Shown here piece by piece: positions 16,665 to 27,416 of a stretch of DNA of 64,000 bases (its first letter is position 1; each line of letters begins with the position of its first letter). A program made the position numbers and the translations under genes. The DNA lies in the NCBI GenBank assembly GCA_036261615.1, contig DATAKK010000104.1:1-64000 (forward strand), written 5' to 3'. This stretch comes from JAJYQH01 sp036261615 (GTDB lineage: Bacteria; Actinomycetota; Actinomycetes; Propionibacteriales; Propionibacteriaceae). Below the pieces are notes generated by a model. It ran no database searches and was not told the origin of the DNA. It saw only the letters and a program-made list of their open reading frames with translations.

Positions 16665-18359
16665 TCAGCCGAAGGTGAAGGCGTTGACGCCGATGCCGGG
16701 GTCGAGGCGCAGCCGCAGCGCCGAGCCGTAGAGCGGGCGGTCGCTGTGCACGAGGTGGTAGAGCCGCGGGCCGTCGAGCACCACCGTGCCGTCGGGCCGT
16801 ACGTCCGGCCCCCTGTCGGCGACGGCCCCGTTGACCCGGACGTCGATCCTGGCCCCGACCGGACCCGTGACCACGAGGTAGACGTCGTCGCCCGAGAAGT
16901 TGAGCAGCAGGAGGGCGCCCGGGCCGGCCACCAGGTTCTCCGGGGACGCCGTCCACGTGCCGGCGATCGTCCACTGGTCGGTGTCGAGGGTGGCGGACGC
17001 CGTGAAGGCGGCCGTGCCGTCGGTGAGGGGCGGCGTCCCGACGTAGCTGTCGGCGCGGTCTGTGCCGAGGTAGGTCTCCGGGGTCATCCGCAGGGCCTGC
17101 GAGGGACTCCCGGCATCCGGGACCGTGGCCGCCGGCCCCGAACTGCCGAGGAGCGCCCGGATGGTCGCCTCGGTGGTGTCGTAGTCGCCCTCGCCGAAGT
17201 GCACGTAGCGCACCTGCCCGGTGCGGTCGATGAGGTAGTCGCCGGGCCAGTACTGGTTGCCGAAGGCCGACCAGGTGGCGAAGGAGTTGTCGAGCGCCAC
17301 CGGGTAGGCGATGTGGTCGGCGCGCACCGCGGTGCGGACGTTCGCCGCGACCCGTTCGAACGAGAACTCCGGCGCGTGCACGCCGACGACCACGAAGCCC
17401 TGGGCCCGGTAGTGGCTGTACCAGGCGTTGAGGTAGGGCTGGGTGCGCAGGCAGTTGATGCACGAGTAGGTCCAGAAGTCGACGAGGACGACCTTCCCGC
17501 GCAGGTCGGCCATCGTGAGGGGCGGGCTGTTGATCCAGGTCTGGATCCTCGCGAAGTCCGGCGCCGGGTAGGGGTGGACGTTGTACATCGCCCCGTTCGG
17601 GCCGGACTGGTCGATGGTGCCGCCGGGACCCGCGCCGCCGGGGACCAGCCGCTGCTCCAGCCGGGCGACCCCGGAGGGCAGGTTGGCGTCCACCCACAGC
17701 TGCACCCGCTGGCTGGATCCGGTGACCAGCGCGAGGCCGACCAGCAGGAACAACACGGCGATCCCCCGCTGGAACCAGCCGCGAGGATCGCTGGCCCACC
17801 GCATGCGCGACAGCAGCCGGCGTCCGAACAGCGCGATGGCGAGCAGGGACGCCGCCAGGCCCAGGCTGTAGATGCCGAGGAGGAGCAGCCCGGTGCCCAG
17901 CCGGGTGGGCAGCACGGTCGCGAGCACCCAGGCGTACGTGGGGCTGCAGCTGCTGAAGACCGGGCCGAGCGCCGCCCCGGTGAGCACGGCCGAGACCATT
18001 CCCCGGCGCTCCCCCGCCGCGCGGACGAGGGCGCCCTGCGAGCGCCGCTCGATGGTGGTGACGCGCAGCAGCCAGGTCCACCAGCCGGGGAGCAGCATGG
18101 CCAGCCCGAGCGCCATCACCAGGCCGCCGGAGATGCCGGCCCACACGAGCGGGTCGACGTTGATGAGAAGGCTGGTGGCCTTGAGCAGCAGGGTGAACCA
18201 GAGCAGGGACGCGACGAGACTCCCGGAGATCACGTAGGGACGCCACCGGTCGCCGCCGGCGTCCATGCTGCCGCCGACGATCACCGGAAGCAGCGGCAGC
18301 ACGCAGGGGGCGAGCACCGTGAGCAGCCCGGCGGCGAAGGACAGGGCGGCCGGGATCAC
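16665..18359 (-). CDS. dipZ: DipZ-like CcdA/thioredoxin-domain fusion, cytochrome c biogenesis and thiol redox protein
   Basis: 564 residues. The first ~230 form a CcdA/DsbD-beta transmembrane domain with the two family cysteines (LAPCVLPLLP and FSSCSPTY) that carry reducing equivalents across the membrane. Residues ~265-400 are an extracytoplasmic TlpA/DsbE-type thioredoxin domain with the redox motif SCINC near residue 300. The C-terminal ~150 residues form a beta-rich domain as in mycobacterial DipZ. The expected role is supplying reductant for cytochrome c maturation or envelope thiols. It is divergent from pta (190-bp gap). A palindromic hairpin follows the stop. Confidence 0.92.
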   Translation of the reverse strand: MIPAALSFAAGLLTVLAPCVLPLLPVIVGGSMDAGGDRWRPYVISGSLVASLLWFTLLLKATSLLINVDPLVWAGISGGLVMALGLAMLLPGWWTWLLRVTTIERRSQGALVRAAGERRGMVSAVLTGAALGPVFSSCSPTYAWVLATVLPTRLGTGLLLLGIYSLGLAASLLAIALFGRRLLSRMRWASDPRGWFQRGIAVLFLLVGLALVTGSSQRVQLWVDANLPSGVARLEQRLVPGGAGPGGTIDQSGPNGAMYNVHPYPAPDFARIQTWINSPPLTMADLRGKVVLVDFWTYSCINCLRTQPYLNAWYSHYRAQGFVVVGVHAPEFSFERVAANVRTAVRADHIAYPVALDNSFATWSAFGNQYWPGDYLIDRTGQVRYVHFGEGDYDTTEATIRALLGSSGPAATVPDAGSPSQALRMTPETYLGTDRADSYVGTPPLTDGTAAFTASATLDTDQWTIAGTWTASPENLVAGPGALLLLNFSGDDVYLVVTGPVGARIDVRVNGAVADRGPDVRPDGTVVLDGPRLYHLVHSDRPLYGSALRLRLDPGIGVNAFTFG

Positions 18360-18549
18360 CGGTGCCTGGCCCGGCAGGGGCGGGCGCGCGGCGTCCGCGA
18401 GGTGGACATGCTTCCAGGGTGGCTCCGGCCCGGACGCCGCACCAGTGCCGGGACATTACGGAAGGGTGACGGACGCGGTCTCCAGGAGTCGCCGGAAAAC
18501 AGCACCCCCGGGGTGCCCTTGGCCGTCGGCCAGGGAATACCGTGGCCGG

Positions 18550-20628
18550 GTGAGCACACAGAGCGTCTACATCGCGGCGTCCGAGGGGAAGATCGGCAAG
18601 AGTGCCATCGCGCTGGGCCTCGTCGAGGCGCTGGCCCGGCAGGTCAGTTCCATCGGCGTGTTCCGGCCGCTGGTGCGCGACACGTCCGACGACGAGATCA
18701 CCCGTGCCCTGCTCGCGCAGCCGCCGATCGACCAGGACTTCGCGTCGGCGATGGGCGTCTCGTACGAGGAGTTCGCCCGCGACGAGAACGAGGCGCTGGG
18801 GACGATCATCAGCCGGTTCGGGGAACTGCGGCAGAAGTACGACGCCATCGTCGTCATCGGCTCCGACTTCCCCGACGGGCCGACCCCGACCGAGATGACG
18901 TTCAACGCGGTCGTGGCCGCCAACCTCAACGCCCCGGTCATCGGCGTGGTGAGCGGTGCCGGCCGGGACCCCCAGGGCGTGCGCCGCAACGCGAAGAGCG
19001 CGCTCGACGACTTCCGCCAGCACCACAGCGACGTCGTCGCGATCATCGCGACCAAGTGCGACCCCGAGCTGCGCGACGAGGTGGCCGCCGAGCTGGCGAC
19101 GATCGACGAGTCCCTGGTCACCGCCGCGCTTCCCAGCAGCGAGGTGCTGGCCGCCCCCACGATCCGCGCGCAGTTCAAGTCGGCGGACGTGTCGCTGTGG
19201 TACGGCAACGAGGAGTGGCTGGACCGCGAGTCGCTCGGCGTCCTCGTCGCCGGCATGACCCTCCCCCACCTGCTCGAGCGGCTGGAGAACGAGACGACGC
19301 TCGTCGTCCCCGCCGACCGGATCGACCTGCTGCCCGGCCTGCTGCTCGCCAACGACGCCGGCACCTTCCCCAACATCGCCGCGATCGTGCTCGTCGGCGA
19401 CTACCCCGTGCCCGAGACCATCCAGCGGTTGATGCGCGGCGTCCACATCGACATCCCGATCGGGCAGACCGACAACGGCACGTTCACCACCGCCACCCGG
19501 CTGTACGGCATGACCGGCACGAGCACGTCGTCCCCCCGCAAGGTCGAGGTGGCCCGACGGCTGTTCAACGACCACGTCGACACCGACGCGCTTATGACCC
19601 GGCTCAACGTGCAGCGCGGCGAGATCAGGACGCCGCGGATGTTCGAGTACCAGCTCATGCAGGAGGCCCGCCGGCAGGTGCGCACGATCGTGATGCCCGA
19701 GGCGAGCGACGACCGCATCCTCGAGTCGGCGTCGATCATCCTGCAGCGCGGCGTGGCGAGGATCATCCTGCTCGGCGACGAGAACCGGGTGCTCATGCGG
19801 GCGCACGAACTGGGCTTCGACATCTCCGGCGCCGACGTCGTCGACCCCGACGACCCCGAACTGGTCGAGAAGTTCGCGGCCGAGTTCGCGCGGCTGCGGG
19901 CGAAGAAGGGGATCACCATCGAGCAGGCGCGCGAGCGGATGAAGGACCTGTCGACCTTCGCCACGATGATGGTGCACTTCGGCATGGCCGACGGCATGGT
20001 GTCGGGGGCGGTGAACACGACCGCCAACACCATCCGCCCCTCGCTCGAGTTCATCAAGACCAAGCCCGGGGTCACCGTCGTGTCGAGCTCGTTCCTCATG
20101 TGCATGCCGGACGAGGTGGTCGTCTACGGCGACTGCGCGGTGAACCCCGACCCCAACGCCGAACAGCTGGCCGACATCGCGATCTCCTCCGCCGAGACCG
20201 CCGAGCGCTTCGGCATCGAGCCGCGGGTGGCGATGCTGTCGTACTCCACCGGCACCTCCGGCTCGGGGGCCGACGTCGACAAGGTGCGGCAGGCGACCGA
20301 GATCGTCAAGGAGCGGCGTCCGGACCTCATGGTCGAGGGACCGATCCAGTTCGACGCGGCCGTCGACCCGGTGGTCGGCCAGAAGAAGATGCCCGGTTCC
20401 CGGGTCGCCGGGCACGCGACCGTGCTGATCTTCCCCGACCTCAACACGGGCAACAACACCTACAAGGCGGTTCAGCGCACGTCCGGCGCCGTCGCCATCG
20501 GGCCGGTGCTGCAGGGGCTCAACAAGCCCGTCAACGACCTGTCCCGCGGCGCCCTCGTCGACGACATCGTCAACACGGTGGCGATCACGGCGATCCAGGC
20601 CCAGCAGGAGAGCTCGCCGAGCGCATGA
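18550..20628 (+). CDS. pta: Phosphate acetyltransferase (long, three-domain form)
   Basis: 692 residues from the GTG at 18550; the frame is open upstream but the family N-terminus begins here (SVYIAASEGKIGKS). It interconverts acetyl-CoA and acetyl phosphate, paired with AckA. Domains in order are an N-terminal P-loop-like BioD/CobB-type domain (to ~ residue 215), a DRTGG domain (~215-330) and the C-terminal PTA_PTB catalytic domain (~370-690, with YSTGTSGSG and the EGPIQFDAA segment). Length matches the regulated long Pta of E. coli type. Unusually it is not adjacent to ackA, which lies 4.9 kb downstream on the same strand. Confidence 0.95.
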   Translation: MSTQSVYIAASEGKIGKSAIALGLVEALARQVSSIGVFRPLVRDTSDDEITRALLAQPPIDQDFASAMGVSYEEFARDENEALGTIISRFGELRQKYDAIVVIGSDFPDGPTPTEMTFNAVVAANLNAPVIGVVSGAGRDPQGVRRNAKSALDDFRQHHSDVVAIIATKCDPELRDEVAAELATIDESLVTAALPSSEVLAAPTIRAQFKSADVSLWYGNEEWLDRESLGVLVAGMTLPHLLERLENETTLVVPADRIDLLPGLLLANDAGTFPNIAAIVLVGDYPVPETIQRLMRGVHIDIPIGQTDNGTFTTATRLYGMTGTSTSSPRKVEVARRLFNDHVDTDALMTRLNVQRGEIRTPRMFEYQLMQEARRQVRTIVMPEASDDRILESASIILQRGVARIILLGDENRVLMRAHELGFDISGADVVDPDDPELVEKFAAEFARLRAKKGITIEQARERMKDLSTFATMMVHFGMADGMVSGAVNTTANTIRPSLEFIKTKPGVTVVSSSFLMCMPDEVVVYGDCAVNPDPNAEQLADIAISSAETAERFGIEPRVAMLSYSTGTSGSGADVDKVRQATEIVKERRPDLMVEGPIQFDAAVDPVVGQKKMPGSRVAGHATVLIFPDLNTGNNTYKAVQRTSGAVAIGPVLQGLNKPVNDLSRGALVDDIVNTVAITAIQAQQESSPSA

Positions 20629-20637
20629 GGGGTCCCC

Positions 20638-21519
20638 TCACCCGGGCAGCTGCCCCGGACCCTGCGCGGCCATCTCCTCGAGCCGCGCGATCCGCTGCTC
20701 GGTGGGCGGGTGGGTCGAGAACAGCTGTGCGACGCCCCCGAACGGGTTGGCGATCATGAGGTGGCTCGCGTTGCGCAGTTGCGGGGTTTGAGGCAGCGGA
20801 CGCCGCTGGACCCCGGCCTCGATCTTGTCGAGGGCCGACGCCAGCGCCAGCGGGTCGCCGGTGAGGCGTGACCCGTCCTCGTCGGCGTCGAACTCGCGGG
20901 TGCGGCTGATCGCGAGCTGGATGAGCGACGCCGCCAGCGGGGCGAGCAGTGCCGCGAGGAGCACCCCGATGCCGCCACCCTGGTTGTTGCGGCCGCGTCC
21001 GTAGCTGCCGAAGGTGACGACCTGGGCGACCATCGCGATGACCGTGGCCATCGCCATGGCGATGGAGCCGGTGAGGATGTCGCGGTTGTAGACGTGCATG
21101 AGCTCGTGCCCGAGGACGCCGCGCAGCTCCCGTTCGTCGAGCAGGCGCAGGATTCCCTGGGTGCAGCAGACCGCCGCGTGCTCGGGGTCACGTCCGGTCG
21201 CGAACGCGTTGGGCGAGTCGGTCGGCGAGATGTACAGGCGCGGCATCGGCTGGCCGGCACGGCTGGAGAGCTCACGCACGACCCGGTACATCCCCGGCGC
21301 CTGGGCCTCGCTGACCTCCTCGGCCCGCATGGCGCGGATCGCGATCTGGTCGGAGTTCCAGTACGACCAGAAGGTGGTGCCGAGGCCGATGATCCCGAAC
21401 AGCCAGATGAACGAGCTACTGCCGGTGTACTGCGCGAGCCCGCCCCCGATGAGCAGCAGGATCACGAGAAAGGCCGAGAACAGGGTCGCCGTCTTCAACC
21501 CGTTGTGATGGTTGTGCAC
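20638..21519 (-). CDS. htpX: HtpX-type membrane zinc metalloprotease (M48)
   Basis: 293 residues from the GTG at 21519, exactly the length of E. coli HtpX; longer upstream starts add only low-complexity residues. Two N-terminal membrane helices precede the catalytic motif HELMH, with the third zinc ligand Glu in REFDADEDG. Further membrane segments flank a glycine-rich loop (RGRNNQGGGIG). It should degrade misfolded membrane proteins during envelope stress. It faces pta, with the two stops only ten bases apart. Confidence 0.93.
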   Translation of the reverse strand: MHNHHNGLKTATLFSAFLVILLLIGGGLAQYTGSSSFIWLFGIIGLGTTFWSYWNSDQIAIRAMRAEEVSEAQAPGMYRVVRELSSRAGQPMPRLYISPTDSPNAFATGRDPEHAAVCCTQGILRLLDERELRGVLGHELMHVYNRDILTGSIAMAMATVIAMVAQVVTFGSYGRGRNNQGGGIGVLLAALLAPLAASLIQLAISRTREFDADEDGSRLTGDPLALASALDKIEAGVQRRPLPQTPQLRNASHLMIANPFGGVAQLFSTHPPTEQRIARLEEMAAQGPGQLPG

Positions 21520-21609
21520 CCATCCAGTGTGCTCCGGACGCCGAGGGTCCCGGCGTGCGACCTGACCGCCTGCCTCGGCATCGTGGGGCGTCGCCTCCCC
21601 GCCTCCGGC

Positions 21610-21690
21610 GGCGTACAAGATGACTGACGGCGTACGAGATGACGGCACCTTTCCGACGAGTCGTACGCCGGACGCGACGGGTCGTACGCC
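21610..21690. repeat. Four-copy repeat of GGCGTACRA in head-to-head pairs
   Basis: Two direct copies of GGCGTACRAGATGAC (21610-21624 and 21629-21643) are followed by two inverted copies ending in TCGTACGCC (21655-21669 and 21676-21690; reverse complement GGCGTACGAYYCGTC). Copies are 19 and 21 bases apart. They sit in the 245-bp gap between the divergent htpX and flavodoxin genes. The arrangement suits either a multi-site operator or a folded RNA/DNA structure. Confidence 0.7.
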
Positions 21691-21764
21691 GGGGGAAGCC
21701 GACCCCCGGGAGAGCGGGCGGATCGGCGTCCCTACGCTGAGGCCAAGAGGACAGGAGATGACCG

Positions 21765-22274
21765 ATGAAAGCCGTCGTCGTCTATGAATCGCTGTGGGGC
21801 AACACCGCCACCGTCGCGCGCGCCGTCGCGACCGGGCTGGGGCCGGACGCCGTGGCGCTGAGCACCGCCGAGGCGAGCGCCGACCGGGTCGCCGGGGCCG
21901 ACCTCATCGTGGCCGGCGGACCGGTGTTCGCCTTCCAGCTGTCGTCGGACCGCACCCGCGACGACATCCGCGACCACCCGCAGGCGGGCTCGCCCGCTCC
22001 CGACCTGACGGCCCCCTCGCTCCGGAGCTGGCTCGAGGCCCTGCCGGAGGGCACGGCCCTGGTGGCGGGCTTCGACACCAGGGTGCGAGGGCCCTTCGGC
22101 AAGGGCTCGCCGACGATCCTCAAGCAGCTGCAAGCGAAGGGCTACCGGGTCGTGGCGCCGCCCGAGGGATTCATCGTCCAGGGCAAGTACGGACCGCTAC
22201 GATCCGGGGAGTCGGAGCGGGCGACCCACTGGGGCGAACGCCTCCGCGAGGTGGCGGACGCCGCGCAGCAGTAG
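21765..22274 (+). CDS. Flavodoxin-fold protein
   Basis: 169 residues. The N-terminal phosphate-binding loop ESLWGNTATVA and the later AGGPVFAF segment match flavodoxin-type FMN proteins. It is cytosolic, with no signal peptide. An AGGAG site lies seven bases before the ATG. It may be a flavodoxin-domain oxidoreductase or protoporphyrinogen-oxidase-like flavodoxin; substrate and partner are not evident. The upstream gap contains the four-copy GGCGTACRA repeat. Confidence 0.85.
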   Translation: MKAVVVYESLWGNTATVARAVATGLGPDAVALSTAEASADRVAGADLIVAGGPVFAFQLSSDRTRDDIRDHPQAGSPAPDLTAPSLRSWLEALPEGTALVAGFDTRVRGPFGKGSPTILKQLQAKGYRVVAPPEGFIVQGKYGPLRSGESERATHWGERLREVADAAQQ

Positions 22275-22278
22275 CCGG

Positions 22279-22392
22279 AGCGCGACGCACTGGGGGCTGT
22301 CCTCCGACCGCGCCCGGAAGTTCCGGGACGCGGGCTACCTGGCCCTCGGCTGGACCGCGGTCTGCGCCGCGCACTTCCTGCTCCGGCACTGA
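22279..22392 (+). pseudogene. Possible remnant coding fragment without a start
   Basis: In the frame ending at the TGA at 22390 the last ~30 codons read like a protein C-terminus with an amphipathic then hydrophobic stretch (DAGYLALGWTAVCAAHFLL). There is no plausible start codon or ribosome binding site after the flavodoxin stop at 22274. It may be the tail of a decayed membrane-protein gene, or chance in GC-rich DNA. Confidence is low. Confidence 0.2.
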
Positions 22393-22464
22393 GGAGCGGG
22401 AGGCTCGATCACGGGGGTGCACGGCGCCCCGGCGCTCCGGGGGGCGGCTGCGTACGGTGGAGCG

Positions 22465-24450
<1,986 letters not shown>

Positions 24451-24521
24451 CGGCCCCGAGGAGAGCCGGGCACGGACACCCGGCGCGGCAGGCGCGGTTG
24501 CGAGGACGCCTCGCTCCGCTT

Positions 24522-24540
24522 TAAGGTGAGGCTCACCTAA
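24522..24540. promoter_or_regulatory. DtxR/IdeR-type iron box upstream of the FTR1 permease
   Basis: TAAGGTGAGGCTCACCTAA matches the 19-bp actinobacterial DtxR/IdeR operator TWAGGTWAGSCTWACCTWA, deviating only at the two symmetric W positions (G and C). It lies 35 bp before the GTG start of the FTR1 gene, in the promoter region. Repression by iron-loaded DtxR/IdeR is the expected control. Confidence 0.88.
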
Positions 24541-24574
24541 GTAAATTCCAGTACGCCTGCGTTGGGAAAATACC

Positions 24575-25441
24575 GTGATCGCGAACTTCCTCATCGGACT
24601 CCGGGAGGGCCTCGAGGCGGCGCTCGTCGTCGTCATCCTCGTCGCCTACCTCGTGAAGACCGGACGCCGCGACCTCCTGCCCTCCGTGTGGACCGGTGTC
24701 GCCCTCGCGGCCGGCATCTCCCTGGGCTTCGGGGCGCTGCTCACCTTCGGGCCGCGCGGGCTCGACGACGACACCCAGGAGGCGATCGGCGGCGTCCTGT
24801 CGGTGGTCGCGGTCGGGTTCGTCACCTGGATGATCTTCTGGATGGCCCGCTCGGCGCGGACCCTCTCCACCGAACTGAAGAGCGCCGTCGACCGGGCCGC
24901 GCTCGCGGGACGGGCCAGCCTCGTCGGCGTCGCCATGCTCGCCGTCGGACGCGAGGGCCTCGAGACCGCCCTGTTCCTCTGGGCCAACACCCAGGCCGCC
25001 GCCCGCGGCAGCCGGTCGGACGCCCTGCCGCTCACGGGGGCACTGCTCGGCCTGCTCGTCGCCGTCGGCATCGCGGCAGGCAGCTACCGCGGCGCGCTAC
25101 GCATCAACCTGTCGAAGTTCTTCGCCTGGACCGGCGGCTTCCTCGTCGTCGTCGCGGCCGGGGTCCTCGCCTACGGCGTCCACGACCTGCAGGAGGGCGG
25201 CCTACTGCCCGAGGCGGACGCTCTCGCGTTCGACGTGTCGCGGCAGATCCCGCCGACGAGCGTGGCCGGAACACTGCTCAAGGGCGTCTTCAACTTCTCG
25301 CCGCGCACCACGGTGCTCGAGGCGGTCGTCTGGGTCGCCTATGTCGCGGTCGTGCTCACCCTGTTCATCCGGGCGATCCGCCCCCGCCCAGCCGCCGCCA
25401 CCACCGGCGCGAGCACCGAGCGCGAGCGGGTGCACGCCTGA
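24575..25441 (+). CDS. efeU: FTR1/EfeU-family high-affinity iron permease
   Basis: 288 residues with about seven membrane segments and the two iron-permeation motifs REGLE (residues 10-14 and 126-130). It should import ferric iron after ferrous oxidation, as in EfeUOB or yeast Ftr1. The gene starts with GTG, and a DtxR-type box lies 35 bp upstream. No efeO or efeB follows; the next gene is ackA. Either those partners are elsewhere or this permease works alone. Confidence 0.93.
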   Translation: MIANFLIGLREGLEAALVVVILVAYLVKTGRRDLLPSVWTGVALAAGISLGFGALLTFGPRGLDDDTQEAIGGVLSVVAVGFVTWMIFWMARSARTLSTELKSAVDRAALAGRASLVGVAMLAVGREGLETALFLWANTQAAARGSRSDALPLTGALLGLLVAVGIAAGSYRGALRINLSKFFAWTGGFLVVVAAGVLAYGVHDLQEGGLLPEADALAFDVSRQIPPTSVAGTLLKGVFNFSPRTTVLEAVVWVAYVAVVLTLFIRAIRPRPAAATTGASTERERVHA

Positions 25442-25538
25442 GCCCAGCCCGGCTCCCCTTGTCACCTCCTCCCCCGGGGCTCCCGGCCGGTGCCGCAGGG
25501 ATACGCTGATCCCCGCACGCCTGCCCGAGGAGAAGCCG

Positions 25539-26726
25539 ATGTCTCAACCGATCCTGCTGCTCAACTGCGGTTCGTCATCGATCAAGTACCAGATGATCGA
25601 CTCGGCCACCGAGGCCGTGAGCGCCGTCGGGTTGGTGCAGAAGATCGGGGACGCCGGCACCGGCACCATCGACCACGAGACCGGCGGCGAGAAGCACCAC
25701 GGCGAGCAGCACTTCGCCGACCACACGGAGGCCATCGCCGCGGTCATCGGCATGTTCTCCCAGTACGGACCCGACCTGTCGCAGGCCATCGCCGTCGGTC
25801 ACCGCACAGTGCACGGCGGGGACGCCTTCCTCTCCACCACCGTGATCGACGGGGACGTCATCGACAAGCTCGTGGAACTGTCCGGCCTCGCCCCGCTGCA
25901 CAACCCGCCCGCCATCCAGGGCATCCGGGCCGCGATGGCGCTGCTGCCCGACGTGCCGCACGTCGCCGTGTTCGACACCGCGTTCTTCTCCGACCTGCCC
26001 GCCGAGGCCTACACCTACGCGATCGACCTCGACCTCGCCCAGCAGCACCGCATCCGCAAGTACGGCTTCCACGGCACGTCGCACCAGTACGTGTCCGGCA
26101 AGGCGGCCGAGGTGCTCGGGCGCGACCTCGCCGACATCCGCCAGATCGTCTGCCACCTGGGCAACGGGGCCTCCATCTCGGCGATCGCCGGCGGCCGCCC
26201 GATCGACACCTCGATGGGGCTCACCCCGCTCCAGGGCCTGGTCATGGGCACCCGGTCCGGCGACGTCGACCCCGGCCTGCACGCGTTCCTCGCCCGCGAA
26301 GTGGGCATGACGATCGACGACATCGACAGCCTGCTCAACAAGAAGTCCGGCATGCTCGGCCTCACCGGGCGCACCGACATGCGCGACGTCTGGGCCGCGG
26401 CCGAGTCGGGCGACGAGCGGGCGGCGCTCGCGCTGGACGTCTACGTGCACCGGCTGGTGAGTTACATCGGCAGCTACGTCGCGCTGCTGGGGGGCGCCGA
26501 CGCCATCACCTTCACCGCCGGGGTCGGCGAGAACGACCACCGGCTGCGGGCACGGGTCGCGGAGCGCCTCGCGTGGCTCGGGATCACCCTGGACGCCGAG
26601 GCTAACGAGGCCCGCTCGAAGCAGCCGCGGGCGATCTCCACCCCCGACTCCGCGATCGCGCTGCTCGTCATCCCCACCAACGAGGAGCTCGCAATGGCTC
26701 GCGAGGTGCTGCAGGCGATCGCCTGA
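25539..26726 (+). CDS. ackA: Acetate kinase
   Basis: 395 residues. It interconverts acetyl phosphate and acetate with ADP/ATP, giving substrate-level ATP together with Pta; propionate is a common alternative substrate. Motifs: LLLNCGSSSIKYQ at the N-terminus, the catalytic region DTAFF, the RIRKYGFHGTSHQYV segment, HLGNGASI, and TFTAGVGEND. GAGGAG lies five bases before the ATG, and the upstream open frame back to 25341 is a low-complexity extension. The stop is two bases from the stop of the opposing lipoprotein gene. Confidence 0.96.
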   Translation: MSQPILLLNCGSSSIKYQMIDSATEAVSAVGLVQKIGDAGTGTIDHETGGEKHHGEQHFADHTEAIAAVIGMFSQYGPDLSQAIAVGHRTVHGGDAFLSTTVIDGDVIDKLVELSGLAPLHNPPAIQGIRAAMALLPDVPHVAVFDTAFFSDLPAEAYTYAIDLDLAQQHRIRKYGFHGTSHQYVSGKAAEVLGRDLADIRQIVCHLGNGASISAIAGGRPIDTSMGLTPLQGLVMGTRSGDVDPGLHAFLAREVGMTIDDIDSLLNKKSGMLGLTGRTDMRDVWAAAESGDERAALALDVYVHRLVSYIGSYVALLGGADAITFTAGVGENDHRLRARVAERLAWLGITLDAEANEARSKQPRAISTPDSAIALLVIPTNEELAMAREVLQAIA

Positions 26727-26728
26727 CC

Positions 26729-27283
26729 TCACGCGGCCTGGTAGAGCGCCCCCGCGAAGCCGGCGACGTCCTGCATCGACTTGGCGCCCGACCCGCTCAC
26801 CTGCAGGTAGCCGCCGTTGAGCTGGCGGATGCACTCCGCCGGCTGCCCCTTGATCTGCCCGCAGTAGCTGCCGGAGATCTGCTTCACGCCCCCGCCGAAC
26901 AACGACTTGGCGATCTCGCCGGCGTCCACCGACACCGCCGTGACCTGGGCGGTGAAGATGTCGGTCGGACTGCCGGTCTTCTGGTAGATCCCCTGGAGCT
27001 GCGGGTCGGTCGACAGCCGGTAGGAGCCCACGGTGGCGGGCAGCTTGAAGTCCTTGGCCGCCTTGAGGTTCGACACGTTGCCGGTGGTGCCGGCCGAGGG
27101 CGGCACCAGCACCGACTGTGAGACGGACGCCGACGCGCTGGGGGTGGGGGTGGCGGCGGCCGAGGGCGTGGGCGACGACGACCCGACGATGTCGGAGTAG
27201 GCCTGGCTGGCGCAGCCGGTCAGCAGGACGCCGGACAGTGCGGCGACCGCGGCGGCCAGTCGCGCGCGGCGGACGTGGCTCAT
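26729..27283 (-). CDS. Secreted lipoprotein, function unknown
   Basis: 184 residues. The N-terminus is a lipoprotein signal (Arg-rich, hydrophobic core, lipobox LTGC with Cys at ~24). A Ser/Thr/Pro/Ala linker (~34-60) leads to a small globular domain of ~120 residues with two cysteines, possibly a disulfide. I do not recognise a named domain. It is divergent from the SDR gene, with a 133-bp gap. Tail to tail with ackA. Confidence 0.8.
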   Translation of the reverse strand: MSHVRRARLAAAVAALSGVLLTGCASQAYSDIVGSSSPTPSAAATPTPSASASVSQSVLVPPSAGTTGNVSNLKAAKDFKLPATVGSYRLSTDPQLQGIYQKTGSPTDIFTAQVTAVSVDAGEIAKSLFGGGVKQISGSYCGQIKGQPAECIRQLNGGYLQVSGSGAKSMQDVAGFAGALYQAA

Positions 27284-27416
27284 GGAGCAAACCTTCGGGC
27301 GAGGGGGACCCGGTGCTCGCGGGACCCGGTGGGGGAAGTCCTCCTCAGCCTACGGCCCCCTCGCCCACCATCCCTGCCCGTGCAGTCAGGTGTGTCGGTG
27401 CCGTAAGTTTGACCCC

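Noticed and set aside
16611..20759. Very long open frame (1,382 codons) on the + strand, and a similarly long one on the - strand (16582-20415)
   Set aside because: They run antisense or out of frame through dipZ and pta, are Arg/Pro/Ala-rich, and show no domain. Stop-poor shadow frames are expected in this GC-rich DNA.
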